From assembly GCF_032814565.1 (NCBI RefSeq), contig NZ_CP136521.1, positions 3,196,501-3,260,500 on the forward strand: DNA of 64,000 bases, written 5' to 3'. The notes below the pieces were generated by a model. The model saw only the letters and a list, made by a program, of their open reading frames with translations. It made no database searches and was not told where the DNA came from. Below are positions 17,945 through 26,935 of this stretch, piece after piece. Source of the DNA: Hwangdonia lutea. Its GTDB lineage: Bacteria; Bacteroidota; Bacteroidia; Flavobacteriales; Flavobacteriaceae. Position numbers and translations under genes: made by a program. Every line of letters begins with the position of its first letter. Positions within the stretch are counted from its first letter, which is position 1.

Positions 17945-18520
17945 ATGACAGTTGAAACCATTATTAGTATATGTTTGGGCATAGGGCTTGCCGCATCGGT
18001 TGGGTTTAGGGTGTTTTTGCCCTTGTTTGCATTAAGTTTAGCGTCATATTTTGATGTTTGGCAACTCAACGAATCATGGCAATGGATTGGAAGCTCAACG
18101 GCATTATTAACTTTAGGCGTCGCTACTTTAGTAGAGATTTTCGCCTATTTTATACCTTATATAGATAATTTATTGGATAGTATCGCCGTACCTCTGGCGG
18201 CACTCGCAGGAACGGCGGTAATGATGTCTACGGTGGCCGATTTAAGTCCTGTTATAACCTGGTCTTTAGCCATTATCGCAGGTGGCGGAACGGCAGCAGC
18301 TATTGCCGGAACCTCAAGTACAACCCGGTTGGCATCCACGGCCACAACGGGAGGCATAGGGAATCCCATAGTATCCACCATTGAAACTGTTACGGCTACG
18401 GTGATGTCCATTATTTCAATATTTCTACCCATTTTGGCTATCATTTTAGTGGCTATTATATTATTTATAATTTTCCGATTATATAAAAAGTTTAAACCAT
18501 CTAAAGTCAAAAATCAGTAA
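17945..18520 (+). CDS. DUF4126 integral membrane protein
   Basis: The 191-residue protein has about five hydrophobic helices and a Gly/Ala/Thr-rich centre (GTAVMMSTVADLSP, GGGTAAAIAGTSSTTR) characteristic of DUF4126. The conserved GLAASVGFRVFLPLF near the N-terminus also fits. Function is unknown. It sits 38 bases before kdsB on the same strand, but a TATTTTTG promoter element lies between them, so kdsB may be expressed separately. Confidence 0.85.
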   Translation: MTVETIISICLGIGLAASVGFRVFLPLFALSLASYFDVWQLNESWQWIGSSTALLTLGVATLVEIFAYFIPYIDNLLDSIAVPLAALAGTAVMMSTVADLSPVITWSLAIIAGGGTAAAIAGTSSTTRLASTATTGGIGNPIVSTIETVTATVMSIISIFLPILAIILVAIILFIIFRLYKKFKPSKVKNQ

Positions 18521-18529
18521 TATTTATAG

Positions 18530-18537
18530 TATTTTTG
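18530..18537 (+). promoter_or_regulatory. -7 element TATTTTTG for kdsB
   Basis: TATTTTTG matches TAnnTTTG and lies 20 bases before the kdsB ATG at 18558, giving a very short leader. Confidence 0.45.
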
Positions 18538-18557
18538 AATTACATTATTTAGCATAG

Positions 18558-19286
18558 ATGAAAATAATCTCAATGATTCCGGCGCGTTACAGCGCCACAC
18601 GTTTCCCCGGAAAACTCATGCAGGATTTGGGCGGAAAAACCGTTATTCGTCGCACGTATGAAGCCACCGTTGCCACCAATTTGTTTGATGATGTTTTTGT
18701 GGTTACCGATAGCGATATCATTTACAAAGAGATCGTAAACAACGGCGGTAAAGCCATTATGAGCATAAAGGAACACGATTGCGGTAGCGATAGAATAGCC
18801 GAAGCCGTTGCCGATTTAGATATTGATATTGTTGTAAATGTTCAAGGCGATGAGCCTTTTACAGATGCAGGATCATTAAAAAAACTGATAGAAGTTTTTA
18901 AAGATGACCACGATAAAACCATTGATTTAGCCTCTTTAATGGTGCATATTACCGATGATGAAGAAATTAAAAACCCCAATACGGTAAAGGTTATTGTCGA
19001 CAATACGAATTTTGCGTTATACTTTTCGCGCAGCGTCATTCCATTTGCGAGAGATAAAGCGGTTGATGTAAAATATTACAAACACAAAGGCGTTTATGCC
19101 TTTAGAAAAGCGGCTTTATTGGATTTTTACCGATTACCGATGCTTGCTCTGGAAGCTTCTGAAAAGTTAGAGCAATTACGCTATTTGGAGTACGGAAAAC
19201 GTATTAAAATGGTTGAAACCGATGTGCAGGGTGTTGAAATTGATACTCCAGAAGATTTGGAACGCGCAAATAAATTATGGAAATAA
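18558..19286 (+). CDS. kdsB: CMP-Kdo synthetase (3-deoxy-manno-octulosonate cytidylyltransferase)
   Basis: KdsB activates Kdo with CTP for lipopolysaccharide inner-core assembly. The 242-residue protein has the nucleotide-binding [15 protein letters not shown] near residue 6, VTDSD near 49 and NVQGDEPF near 94, and [13 protein letters not shown] at the C-terminus. Because a KdnB-like dehydrogenase gene lies two genes downstream, the enzyme might use 8-amino-Kdo, as in Shewanella, rather than Kdo. Sequence alone does not decide this. Confidence 0.92.
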
Positions 19287-19290
19287 AATT

Positions 19291-19320
19291 TGTCACCTTG
19301 AACGCAGTCGAAAGGTTTTT
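19291..19320 (+). repeat. Dispersed GTCACCTTGA-GCAGTCGAAAGG repeat, copy 1
   Basis: The copy starts TGTCACCTTGAACGCAGTCG and sits between kdsB and the HAD gene. Related copies lie at 38348-38376 and 41339-41368. Similar sequences (TGTCATGCTGAGCG-AGTCGAAGCATCTC) are common between flavobacterial genes from memory. Confidence 0.65.
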
Positions 19321-19338
19321 TAATAATAAAATTTTCAT

Positions 19339-20043
19339 TTGGATATAAACTATCAACATATAAAAGTTATTGGTTTCGATGCCGACGATACACTTTGGGT
19401 TAACGAAACTTATTTTCGAGAGGCAGAGGACGAAATCCAACGTTTATTGTCAAAATACGAAACGCCCAATAAAATAGACCAAGAGCTGTTTAAAATGGAA
19501 ATGAAAAACCTTCCGCTTTATGGCTATGGCGTAAAGGCTTTCATTTTATCGATGGTTGAGGTAGCTTTAGAATTATCAAATTATAACGTTTCAAATAAAA
19601 CCATTGAAGCCATTTTAAATATTGGTAAAAACATGCTTGAAAAACCGGTGGAGTTGCTTGATGGCGTTGAAGACGTTTTAAGTGTATTATCAAAAAAGTA
19701 CCGATTGATATTAGCCACCAAAGGCGATTTATTGGACCAAGAACGCAAACTGGAAAAATCCGGGTTAACCAAATATTTTCATCATATCGAAGTATTAAGT
19801 GATAAGCAAGAGCGCAATTATTCAAATCTTTTGAGTCATTTGGATATTAAACCTTCAGAGTTTTTAATGATAGGAAACTCTTTAAAATCGGATGTTTTGC
19901 CCTTAGTAAACATAAATGCCCATGCCATTCATATCCCATTTCATACCACATGGGCGCACGAAACAGTAAGCAAGAAAGAAACGAATGGTAAAACGTACAA
20001 GACCATTAGTGGTTTAAGAGAAGTTTTAAATTTATTGGATTAA
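19339..20043 (+). CDS. HAD-family hydrolase
   Basis: This 234-residue haloacid-dehalogenase-type phosphatase has motif I GFDADDTLW near residue 12 (catalytic Asp pair), a helical cap, the motif II/III region with ATKGD near 122, and motif IV MIGNSLKSD near 174. The only start near the N-terminus is TTG at 19339. It lies inside the kdsB-acyltransferase group. A role as the Kdo-8-phosphate phosphatase would be attractive but it resembles general HAD enzymes more than KdsC, so the substrate is open. Confidence 0.8.
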   Translation: MDINYQHIKVIGFDADDTLWVNETYFREAEDEIQRLLSKYETPNKIDQELFKMEMKNLPLYGYGVKAFILSMVEVALELSNYNVSNKTIEAILNIGKNMLEKPVELLDGVEDVLSVLSKKYRLILATKGDLLDQERKLEKSGLTKYFHHIEVLSDKQERNYSNLLSHLDIKPSEFLMIGNSLKSDVLPLVNINAHAIHIPFHTTWAHETVSKKETNGKTYKTISGLREVLNLLD

Positions 20044-20127
20044 TTGGTAAGATATTTCATGGTCTTTTAACCCAGTAAAAATGAAAATAGTACTATTTTT
20101 ACATTTTGAAAAAAGAAATTACATTAA

Positions 20128-21210
20128 ATGAATTATAGAAACTTTCCCATGGTGCCAAGAGTAATTTTTGGCAGAGGTAGTTTTAATCAGTTAAATGATA
20201 TTATTGCCCCAAAACGATTAAGCATTAATGCGCCATTTATTTTTTTGGTAGATGATGTTTTTAAAAACAATACTTGGTTGTCCTCTCGAATACCTACATC
20301 GTATGATGACCGAATTATTTATATATCAGCAAATGAAGAACCCAGAACATCGCAAGTCGATACGCTGGTTGAAGATATTATTTTAAACACCAAAGAACGC
20401 CCTTCCGGAATTATTGGAATTGGTGGAGGTACTATTTTAGATTTAGCCAAAGCGGTATCTATCATGATTACCAACAAGGGAGAAACCAAAGATTATCAAG
20501 GTTGGGATTTGGTAAAAAACCCAGCCATTTACCATGTGGGCATTCCTACAATATCGGGCACAGGGGCAGAGGTTTCGAGAACAACAGTGTTAACGGGACC
20601 GGAAAGAAAACTAGGCATAAATTCAGATTACACACCTTTTGATCAGGTTGTTTTAGATTCAGAACTTACCAAAGACGTACCCACCGAACAGTGGTTTTAC
20701 ACTGGTATGGACTGTTATATTCATTGTATAGAGTCGCTTACGGGCACCTATTTAAACGCCTTTAGCCAAAGTTATGGCGATATGGCTTTGCAACTATGCG
20801 AAGAGATATTTTTAACCGATAATTTATCACGTGTTGATGCCCAAGAAAAACTCATGATGGCATCGTGGCACGGTGGTATGAGCATAGCCTACTCGCAAGT
20901 TGGTGTGGCACACGCTATGAGTTACGGATTATCTTATTTGTTGGGCACAAGGCATGGTATAGGCAATTGCATTGTTTTTGATCATTTGGAAGAATTTTAT
21001 CCCGAGGGCGTAAAAGTATTCAAAGCCATGAAAAAGAAACATAATATTGTATTGCCTAAAGGCATTTGTGCCAATTTAAGCGATAGGGAATTTGACATCA
21101 TGATTAATATATCGCTTAGTTTAGAACCGCTTTGGGAAAACGCATTGGGTAAAAATTGGAAAAAAATAATGACACCCAAAAAATTAAAAGAACTTTACCA
21201 AAAGATGTAA
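20128..21210 (+). CDS. Iron-containing alcohol dehydrogenase, KdnB-like
   Basis: The 360-residue protein belongs to the group III metal-dependent alcohol dehydrogenases. It has the NAD-binding GIGGGTILDLAK near residue 98, GTGAEVSRTTV near 144 and metal-ligand segments GMDCYIHCIESL, HAMSYGLSYLLGTRHG. It looks like KdnB, which oxidises C8 of Kdo on the way to 8-amino-Kdo in Shewanella, and the nearby kdsB supports this. The partner aminotransferase KdnA is not in the window. A general alcohol dehydrogenase remains possible. Confidence 0.75.
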   Translation: MNYRNFPMVPRVIFGRGSFNQLNDIIAPKRLSINAPFIFLVDDVFKNNTWLSSRIPTSYDDRIIYISANEEPRTSQVDTLVEDIILNTKERPSGIIGIGGGTILDLAKAVSIMITNKGETKDYQGWDLVKNPAIYHVGIPTISGTGAEVSRTTVLTGPERKLGINSDYTPFDQVVLDSELTKDVPTEQWFYTGMDCYIHCIESLTGTYLNAFSQSYGDMALQLCEEIFLTDNLSRVDAQEKLMMASWHGGMSIAYSQVGVAHAMSYGLSYLLGTRHGIGNCIVFDHLEEFYPEGVKVFKAMKKKHNIVLPKGICANLSDREFDIMINISLSLEPLWENALGKNWKKIMTPKKLKELYQKM

Positions 21211-21211
21211 T

Positions 21212-21760
21212 ATGCGGTGGTTAGCCAAATTTATTTACTTTAAGCTTTTAGGTTGGAAAGCGGTTGGCAACACCAATTTTTCTAACGATACAATTAAAAA
21301 AGCGGTAATTATTGCTGCACCACATACCAGTTGGCACGACTTTTATATCGGCGTTTTATTGCGTTCTGTGCTCGGAATTAAAACAAATTTTGTTGGTAAA
21401 AAAGAATTATTCGTCTTTCCTATTGGCTGGTTTTTTAAAGCTTTGGGAGGCGCGCCCATTAACCGGCAATCCAATGAAAATAAAGTGCAGGCCATAGCAA
21501 AGTTATTTGCTGAAAAAGAAGAATTTAGAATGGCAATGGCTCCAGAGGGCACCAGAAAAAAAGTAGACAAATGGCGCACCGGTTTTTATTATATCGCTAA
21601 GGAAGCTAATGTACCAATTATTATGTTTACGCTGGATTTTGAAAATAAACAAAACAAGATTTCAGAACCCTTTTATCCTACGGATGATATAAAGGCAGAC
21701 TTTGAATTTATGTATAATTTCTATAAAGGGGTAAAAGGAAAAGTGCCTGAGTATTCGTAG
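21212..21760 (+). CDS. PlsC-type acyltransferase
   Basis: The 182-residue protein has the acyltransferase HX4D motif in PHTSWHDFY near residue 37 and the second block APEGTRKK near 110. It probably transfers an acyl chain to lysophospholipid or a lipid-A-like acceptor at the inner membrane. The size is at the short end for PlsC enzymes, and it lacks a clear N-terminal membrane helix. Its start lies one base after the dehydrogenase stop, so it is co-transcribed with the Kdo-linked genes, which suggests an envelope lipid role. Confidence 0.82.
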   Translation: MRWLAKFIYFKLLGWKAVGNTNFSNDTIKKAVIIAAPHTSWHDFYIGVLLRSVLGIKTNFVGKKELFVFPIGWFFKALGGAPINRQSNENKVQAIAKLFAEKEEFRMAMAPEGTRKKVDKWRTGFYYIAKEANVPIIMFTLDFENKQNKISEPFYPTDDIKADFEFMYNFYKGVKGKVPEYS

Positions 21761-21795
21761 CCGTTTTTATATGAAATTGAGCTGTAAAATAAACT

Positions 21796-21811
21796 TTGGC
21801 ATAAATTTTGA
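21796..21811 (+). promoter_or_regulatory. Possible sigma-54-like -24/-12 element
   Basis: TGGCAT at 21797-21802 and TTGA at 21808-21811 reproduce the spacing of TGGCAC-N5-TTGC with two mismatches. The stretch precedes a terminator at 21895-21926 without an ORF between, so it could drive a short RNA. Weak evidence. Confidence 0.25.
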
Positions 21812-21894
21812 ATACTATTATGTAGTATAACGAATGAAACATAAAGTAAACCAGTCACTGGCTCTAAAAAGAAACATTCGATTTATAGACACTT

Positions 21895-21926
21895 AAAGCT
21901 ACTTTACTAAAAGTAGCTTTTTTTAT
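21895..21926 (+). terminator. Terminator after the Kdo-linked operon
   Basis: AAAGCTACTTT pairs with AAAGTAGCTTT around a 4-base loop, followed by TTTTATTT on the plus strand. It lies 135 bases after the acyltransferase stop. Confidence 0.85.
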
Positions 21927-21930
21927 TTCG

Positions 21931-21963
21931 AGACCTAACAGGTTTCAAAAACCTGTTAGATCT
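21931..21963. repeat. Dispersed palindrome AGACCTAACAGGT..., copy 1
   Basis: Inverted repeat with arms AGACCTAACAGGTTT and AAACCTGTTAGATCT around a short A-rich loop. Related palindromes are at 36886-36900, 54982-55014 and 56081-56113, there with GTCAGG in place of AACAGG. Confidence 0.75.
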
Positions 21964-22058
21964 TGTCGGGTTTTCTAATTTCCTAAATCTAGGTTTTCTT
22001 TTTCGCCGTTAAAACCTTTTTTAGGGGCAACCCAAAACCAGCTGTTAAATTGCGGTTT

Positions 22059-23249
22059 TTACTGCGGCAATGTTCTTTTTGCCATTACGTTTTTTATAAA
22101 GCCTTTGGAGGTTTTAATGGTTAGCGCAACCGTGTCCTTTTTAGGGAACAAGGTTTTTGACGTTATAAAATCACAAATATCAATTTGCGGTACATCGAGT
22201 GTGTTTAATTTTATAATTTCATCGCCAAAGCTAATTTTATTTTTCAAATTTTTATCCCAAACAACACCAACAACAAGTTTGTTGTTAATTACCGTAGGGC
22301 TAAATCCTAGTAGCTTTTCCTTTAAATCAATGGTGCTTTTATACGAAGAAAAATAGAATTTTTTGTTTAAAAAATCTATGGTCATAATGCCATGCTTTAA
22401 CGCCTCAGAACCAATCCTGGAGTTATCATCGTTCGTGGTTTCTGTGGTTACATTTTTAAAAATGGTATGGTTTATCTTTAAGGTATCAACAGTAACCCTA
22501 TAAAGTTTACTCTTTTTTGCTGCACCAAAAAAACCAATGCTTTTGCTGCCAAGGCCTTCACTTTGTACTTTGAATATCTTGTTTTTTTGAAGTGCGTTAA
22601 AGTTTTTTAACGATACATCGTAAAACCCTTTCATGCCTGTGTCAATTAACAAATGCTCTCTAGCCTTTTTTTCTCCATGTAAATTAATCCAGATGTACGG
22701 GCTTTTTTGCCTGCCAATTAGATACAGTTTTGCAGCATCGCCTTTGTTTAAAGTAAGCTTCTTTTTATTATTGGTGAGCCGAATCACTTTTGCTTTTAAA
22801 TCTATTTGAACTATCGATTTTTGCAGCATATTACTCCCAATAATACCATCAATTTCAAAACAATCAAAAATAAAATTTTGCTTATTCGTATCTACTAATG
22901 TGGGGCAGTTTTTAAAGGAAATTCCGCCCATCGTAATTTCTGGTACCGACACCACTTCTAAACTATTCCGTTTACTTGTGGCATCTTTAATATTGATGCT
23001 TTTTATGGCATTTGTTTTAATGTCATTTTTAATTTGAGCCGATATCAAGTTTGGCGCACCCGTATCAAACAAAAAACGGTAGGTTTTATTTTGAATGGTG
23101 ACTGGGATAATTATTTTTTCTGAAATATATTCAAAATCAATTTCAGTATAATAGTTTTTTGGGGTAACCAACCCTTTGGTGAATAAATTTTTTTGACCAA
23201 TAGATGGAATTGAAACTAAAAGAAAAATGAAGGCTATAATTTTTTTCAT
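22059..23249 (-). CDS. Secreted retropepsin-like aspartyl protease with PDZ domain
   Basis: The 396-residue protein has a signal peptide (MKKIIAFIFLLVSIPSIGQ) and two pepsin-like half-barrels, each with a catalytic triad: LFDTGAPNL near residue 60 and LLIDTGMKG near 200. DGIIGSNML between them is the usual flap-region motif. A PDZ-like C-terminal part follows (FGDEIIKLNTLDV). Proteins of this type act in the periplasm or outside the cell of Bacteroidota. Two active-site aspartates within one chain suggest a self-contained enzyme. Confidence 0.85.
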   Translation of the reverse strand: MKKIIAFIFLLVSIPSIGQKNLFTKGLVTPKNYYTEIDFEYISEKIIIPVTIQNKTYRFLFDTGAPNLISAQIKNDIKTNAIKSINIKDATSKRNSLEVVSVPEITMGGISFKNCPTLVDTNKQNFIFDCFEIDGIIGSNMLQKSIVQIDLKAKVIRLTNNKKKLTLNKGDAAKLYLIGRQKSPYIWINLHGEKKAREHLLIDTGMKGFYDVSLKNFNALQKNKIFKVQSEGLGSKSIGFFGAAKKSKLYRVTVDTLKINHTIFKNVTTETTNDDNSRIGSEALKHGIMTIDFLNKKFYFSSYKSTIDLKEKLLGFSPTVINNKLVVGVVWDKNLKNKISFGDEIIKLNTLDVPQIDICDFITSKTLFPKKDTVALTIKTSKGFIKNVMAKRTLPQ

Positions 23250-23285
23250 TTTAAGAAATAATATTTTTTTTGATTAAGATACCAA

Positions 23286-23326
23286 TAAAATAAAAAGCCA
23301 TATCGTTTATTACAATATGGCTTTAG
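23286..23326 (-). terminator. Terminator after the metalloprotease gene
   Basis: On the minus strand AAAGCCATAT and ATATGGCTTT form a 10-base-pair stem followed by TTTTATTTTA, ending transcription after the stop at 23347. Confidence 0.85.
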
Positions 23327-23346
23327 TTTATAGAATAAAACGATTG

Positions 23347-25950
23347 TTATTTAACCTCCTTTAAAGCATTGTCAATAAGCGTTCTTAAGTGTTGCTTGTG
23401 AGCTCTCGAGGCTATATTTCCTGAAGGCGCAGCCATGGTTCGTATAGTTTTTAAATTATATAAAGCCATAGATTTAGCATTGTTACTGTACCTGCTACTT
23501 TGTTTACCGGTTAGCATATCGATAAGCATGTTGGTATATTCCAATTGTAAATTTTGCCTGAATGAATTGACGTTAGAATAAATATCCGCTTTAAAAATAG
23601 CATGGTTTAAATCGCTCATAACCATTGATAATTTATACTTGTTTCCGTACAATTCTGAATCCGAAATACGCTGTAATGTATTTGGGTGCAACAAGTGATT
23701 TAATACGTTTTTTTGATACCCCAATACTTGATTATGTATTTTAGGGTCTTCGGTTGAACGCATAAATCCAAAACCACGACGCTGCATAGCCAAATAGTTG
23801 TATAAATCGTTGGGCGCATCAAAAGCATTAGGTGCAAAAACGTGCTTGTTTAAGGTTGCCATTGCTCTTTTTTGGTCGCTCAAACTTACTGGTGTGTAAG
23901 GTTGTGTTTCGCCTGCTTGCCCCACCATAGATCGGTCTACATAAACACCGCCAATAAATCGGGATACTACATTAGCCGCGCTTCCTCTTTGACCACTTAA
24001 TATATAGTAGGCTTGTCTTAATTCTTGATAAGATTGACCAGATTTAGAAAACTTATCTTTAATACCTTTCATCATTGTATTAACAACCTCAAAACGATCG
24101 TTTGAATAGGTAATTTGATCGTTTGACAAATCGCCAACCATTACGCGCGGGTCAATGGCTTTTCCTGGAGAACGCATATCGTCTGCATCATTTCCAAAAA
24201 TTAATTCTGGTTTAGTCGATTGACTTAATAAAGCCTCTCTTTCGACCTTACTTTTAAAGGGCGTATACCCAAATTGAATGGCCCAAACATCGTAAGGTCC
24301 AACGGCAGTATCGTAATATTGCCCTTGTTTGCTTCGGTCTTTTGTAATGTTTATGGCTGCATAATCCATAACCGAACCGGTTAAACATTTTCCTTTAATA
24401 AAATCGGCATCGGCAAGTTGTTCCGGTGAGAATAACTGACTCGCTTTCATGTTGTGGTTTAAACCTAAGGTATGCCCAACTTCGTGCATAATCAGCGCCG
24501 TCATCGCTTCTTTTTTCATGCGTTTCATCTCTAAGTCGGTTGCATTTGATGCCTGTAAAACGGCTTTACCAAACAAGGTGTTTTCATGCATCACATGCCC
24601 TAAAGAGCAATACATTTTATCATCGTCATGCATTTCAGACCCATCAAAGGTTTGGTTTAATGAGGCTAAATCGAATAACTTATCGTACATCACCCTATTG
24701 GTAAAATGCACGTATTCCAACATGATATCCGCGCCCAAAATTTGTCCGGTTTTAGGGTTTACAAAACTAGGACCATAGCCACCAAATGGCGGTTGTGGAG
24801 ACGATGTCCAACGTAACACGTTATAACGTATATCGCCTGCGTCCCATGTGGCATCATCCGGTTGTACTTTTACAACCATAGCGTTTTTAAAGCCCGCTTT
24901 TTCAAATGCTACATTCCATTGTAAAACGGCATTTTTAATGGTTTCTCTCCACTCTAATGGTGTCGAGTTTTCTATCCACCATGTAATGGGTTCCACAGGT
25001 TCAGAGATGGCGGCATTGGGGTCTTTTTTGACTAAGTTCCAACGGTGTACTAAATCACGGTACGGTGTTGCGCTTGTAGATGTTTGGTCGTCAACCTGTG
25101 TTAAAAAATAACCAACCCTTGGGTCGTCGTATAGTATTTCGTAATCGTTATCAGGCATTGCCATTAGGCTATGAAACACTTTGATACTCACGTTTCGGCC
25201 ATCGGCAACCGCATTAGATCCGCCATTTAAAACAGAGGGTGAAGAGTACACATATTCTACTTGTAAATTGGTGTTTTCGTCGTAATTTCTAATGTCGTTA
25301 ATTTTGGTTTTGGTCTTGCTTAAACTACCTAGCTTAAAAGCTGTTGGCGATGCACCAGGAAATCGAGGTCTTTTTATTTGAGAAAATGTTTCACTTAAAA
25401 ACAAACCATCAGCTTTAATTAAATAAAGGCCTTTCTTTTTATCGTGCGCTTCAATTTTAAGGCTTGCCATATTGCCTTGGCTAATATTGGCATCTTTTGA
25501 TTTTGACAATGGACTTTCCGGATCGAAATAAAACGAATTATTCTGTGTTTCAAATTCAATTTTATTAAAGTGCTTTTTTATTTTAAAAACTTTTGAGCCT
25601 CTGTATGAGCCTCTAATAATTCTGCCGGCATCCATAACGCCATCTGCAATTTGACTAAAATAAATGTACTCATTATCAATTTGGTCATCAGAAATCAACA
25701 TTTGCAAAGATCCCGTAATCGTATCTTGGTATATGGTAAATAAACCTTCAATTTTTTTACTGGATTTTACAAGGTCTTCAATCTTTTTTTCTTTTGATTT
25801 TTTTGGAGTAGGTTTCGCAGGAGCTTCAACTTGGTTTTTTCGTTTTCCGCGTTTCTTTTTTTGAGCTTCGGCATTAAGCGGAACAAGGAAAAGCGCCAAC
25901 ATAAATGCAACGCTTAAAAATTTTAAAGCTCTGAGTTTTTTGTGTGTCAT
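23347..25950 (-). CDS. Secreted zinc metalloprotease, DUF5117/DUF5118 type
   Basis: The 867-residue protein has a signal peptide followed by a basic linker (KKKRGKRKNQ) and the domain order seen in Bacteroidota DUF5118-DUF5117-peptidase proteins. The zinc site HEVGHTLGLNH lies near residue 493 and matches the metzincin pattern HExxHxxGxxH. The C-terminal half carries helical segments of unknown role. It likely acts in the periplasm or outside on proteins or peptides. A terminator lies directly after the stop. Confidence 0.88.
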   Translation of the reverse strand: MTHKKLRALKFLSVAFMLALFLVPLNAEAQKKKRGKRKNQVEAPAKPTPKKSKEKKIEDLVKSSKKIEGLFTIYQDTITGSLQMLISDDQIDNEYIYFSQIADGVMDAGRIIRGSYRGSKVFKIKKHFNKIEFETQNNSFYFDPESPLSKSKDANISQGNMASLKIEAHDKKKGLYLIKADGLFLSETFSQIKRPRFPGASPTAFKLGSLSKTKTKINDIRNYDENTNLQVEYVYSSPSVLNGGSNAVADGRNVSIKVFHSLMAMPDNDYEILYDDPRVGYFLTQVDDQTSTSATPYRDLVHRWNLVKKDPNAAISEPVEPITWWIENSTPLEWRETIKNAVLQWNVAFEKAGFKNAMVVKVQPDDATWDAGDIRYNVLRWTSSPQPPFGGYGPSFVNPKTGQILGADIMLEYVHFTNRVMYDKLFDLASLNQTFDGSEMHDDDKMYCSLGHVMHENTLFGKAVLQASNATDLEMKRMKKEAMTALIMHEVGHTLGLNHNMKASQLFSPEQLADADFIKGKCLTGSVMDYAAINITKDRSKQGQYYDTAVGPYDVWAIQFGYTPFKSKVEREALLSQSTKPELIFGNDADDMRSPGKAIDPRVMVGDLSNDQITYSNDRFEVVNTMMKGIKDKFSKSGQSYQELRQAYYILSGQRGSAANVVSRFIGGVYVDRSMVGQAGETQPYTPVSLSDQKRAMATLNKHVFAPNAFDAPNDLYNYLAMQRRGFGFMRSTEDPKIHNQVLGYQKNVLNHLLHPNTLQRISDSELYGNKYKLSMVMSDLNHAIFKADIYSNVNSFRQNLQLEYTNMLIDMLTGKQSSRYSNNAKSMALYNLKTIRTMAAPSGNIASRAHKQHLRTLIDNALKEVK

Positions 25951-26142
25951 AAAATAAATGTTTTAAAGGATTTAAGCCCGATTAGTTATCTTAAAATAAG
26001 TCTTGCTAAAAATAGAAAGAATGAAATGTTTATTTCCTTATAAAATGTTAAAAAGGATATAAGGGTTTGTTTTATGGAATTAATAAGCAAGAAGGGTTGC
26101 CGAAAATTTGTATTCTACTATATTTAATTACCTTTATAAAAT

Positions 26143-26871
26143 ATGAAAGAAGACACAAAAATTGCCGTTTTAATTGACGGCGACAACATCCCATCGAAGT
26201 ATATTTCTGAAATGATGGAAGAAATAACAAAATATGGCACACCAACTATTAAAAGAATTTATGGCGACTGGACCAAACCGCATTTATCAAAATGGAAAAA
26301 TATTCTGTTGGAAAATGCTATAACGCCCATACAACAGTACGGATACACAACGGGCAAAAACGCCACCGATTCTGCCATGATTATTGACGCGATGGATATT
26401 TTGTATTCTGAAAAAGTAAATGGTTTTTGTTTGGTATCGTCCGATAGCGATTTTACAAAACTCGCTACACGACTACGGGAAGCTGGTATGGTGGTTTATG
26501 GGATGGGCGAGAAAAAAACACCCAACCCGTTTATTGTAGCCTGCGATAAGTTTATTTATTTGGAAATCTTAAAAAGTGATAACGATAAAGACGACAAGGG
26601 CCGAAAAGTTAAAAAGGAAAATTTATATAATATTACACCCAAAGTTATTAAAATGTTGCAAAACTCGGTTGACGATGCCGCCGATGATGATGGTTGGGCT
26701 TTCTTGGGCGATGTTGGTTCTTTAATTCTTAAAAAACAGCCCAATTTTGACTCTAGGAATTTTGGGTTTGCCAAATTAACACCGCTTTTTAAATCATTGC
26801 CACAATTTGATATGGAACAGCGTGACCAAAGCAATGCCCGATTTAAGCTAATTTATGTGAAGAATAAATAG
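26143..26871 (+). CDS. NYN-domain putative RNase with LOTUS/OST-HTH domain
   Basis: The 242-residue protein starts with a NYN (PIN-like) nuclease domain: IAVLIDGDNIPSK near residue 7, GKNATDSAMIIDAMD near 73 and LVSSDSDFTKLATRLREAG near 96 supply the acidic residues expected for metal binding. The C-terminal 90 residues form a LOTUS/OST-HTH RNA-binding fold (AFLGDVGSLILKKQPNFD). Such pairs are thought to cut or bind structured RNA. It is a single gene with its own flanking intergenic space. Confidence 0.88.
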   Translation: MKEDTKIAVLIDGDNIPSKYISEMMEEITKYGTPTIKRIYGDWTKPHLSKWKNILLENAITPIQQYGYTTGKNATDSAMIIDAMDILYSEKVNGFCLVSSDSDFTKLATRLREAGMVVYGMGEKKTPNPFIVACDKFIYLEILKSDNDKDDKGRKVKKENLYNITPKVIKMLQNSVDDAADDDGWAFLGDVGSLILKKQPNFDSRNFGFAKLTPLFKSLPQFDMEQRDQSNARFKLIYVKNK

Positions 26872-26874
26872 CCA

Positions 26875-26911
26875 ATAAAAAGCCCCAATTTGTGCGAAAC
26901 ATTTTGGGGCT
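26875..26911 (-). terminator. Terminator after the S1/P1 nuclease gene
   Basis: AGCCCCAA (26881-26888) pairs with TTGGGGCT (26904-26911). On the minus strand a T run follows, so it terminates the nuclease gene ending at 26936. On the plus strand it lacks a good T run. Confidence 0.8.
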
Positions 26912-26935
26912 GTACTTTAGTGATGCTAAACTGTT

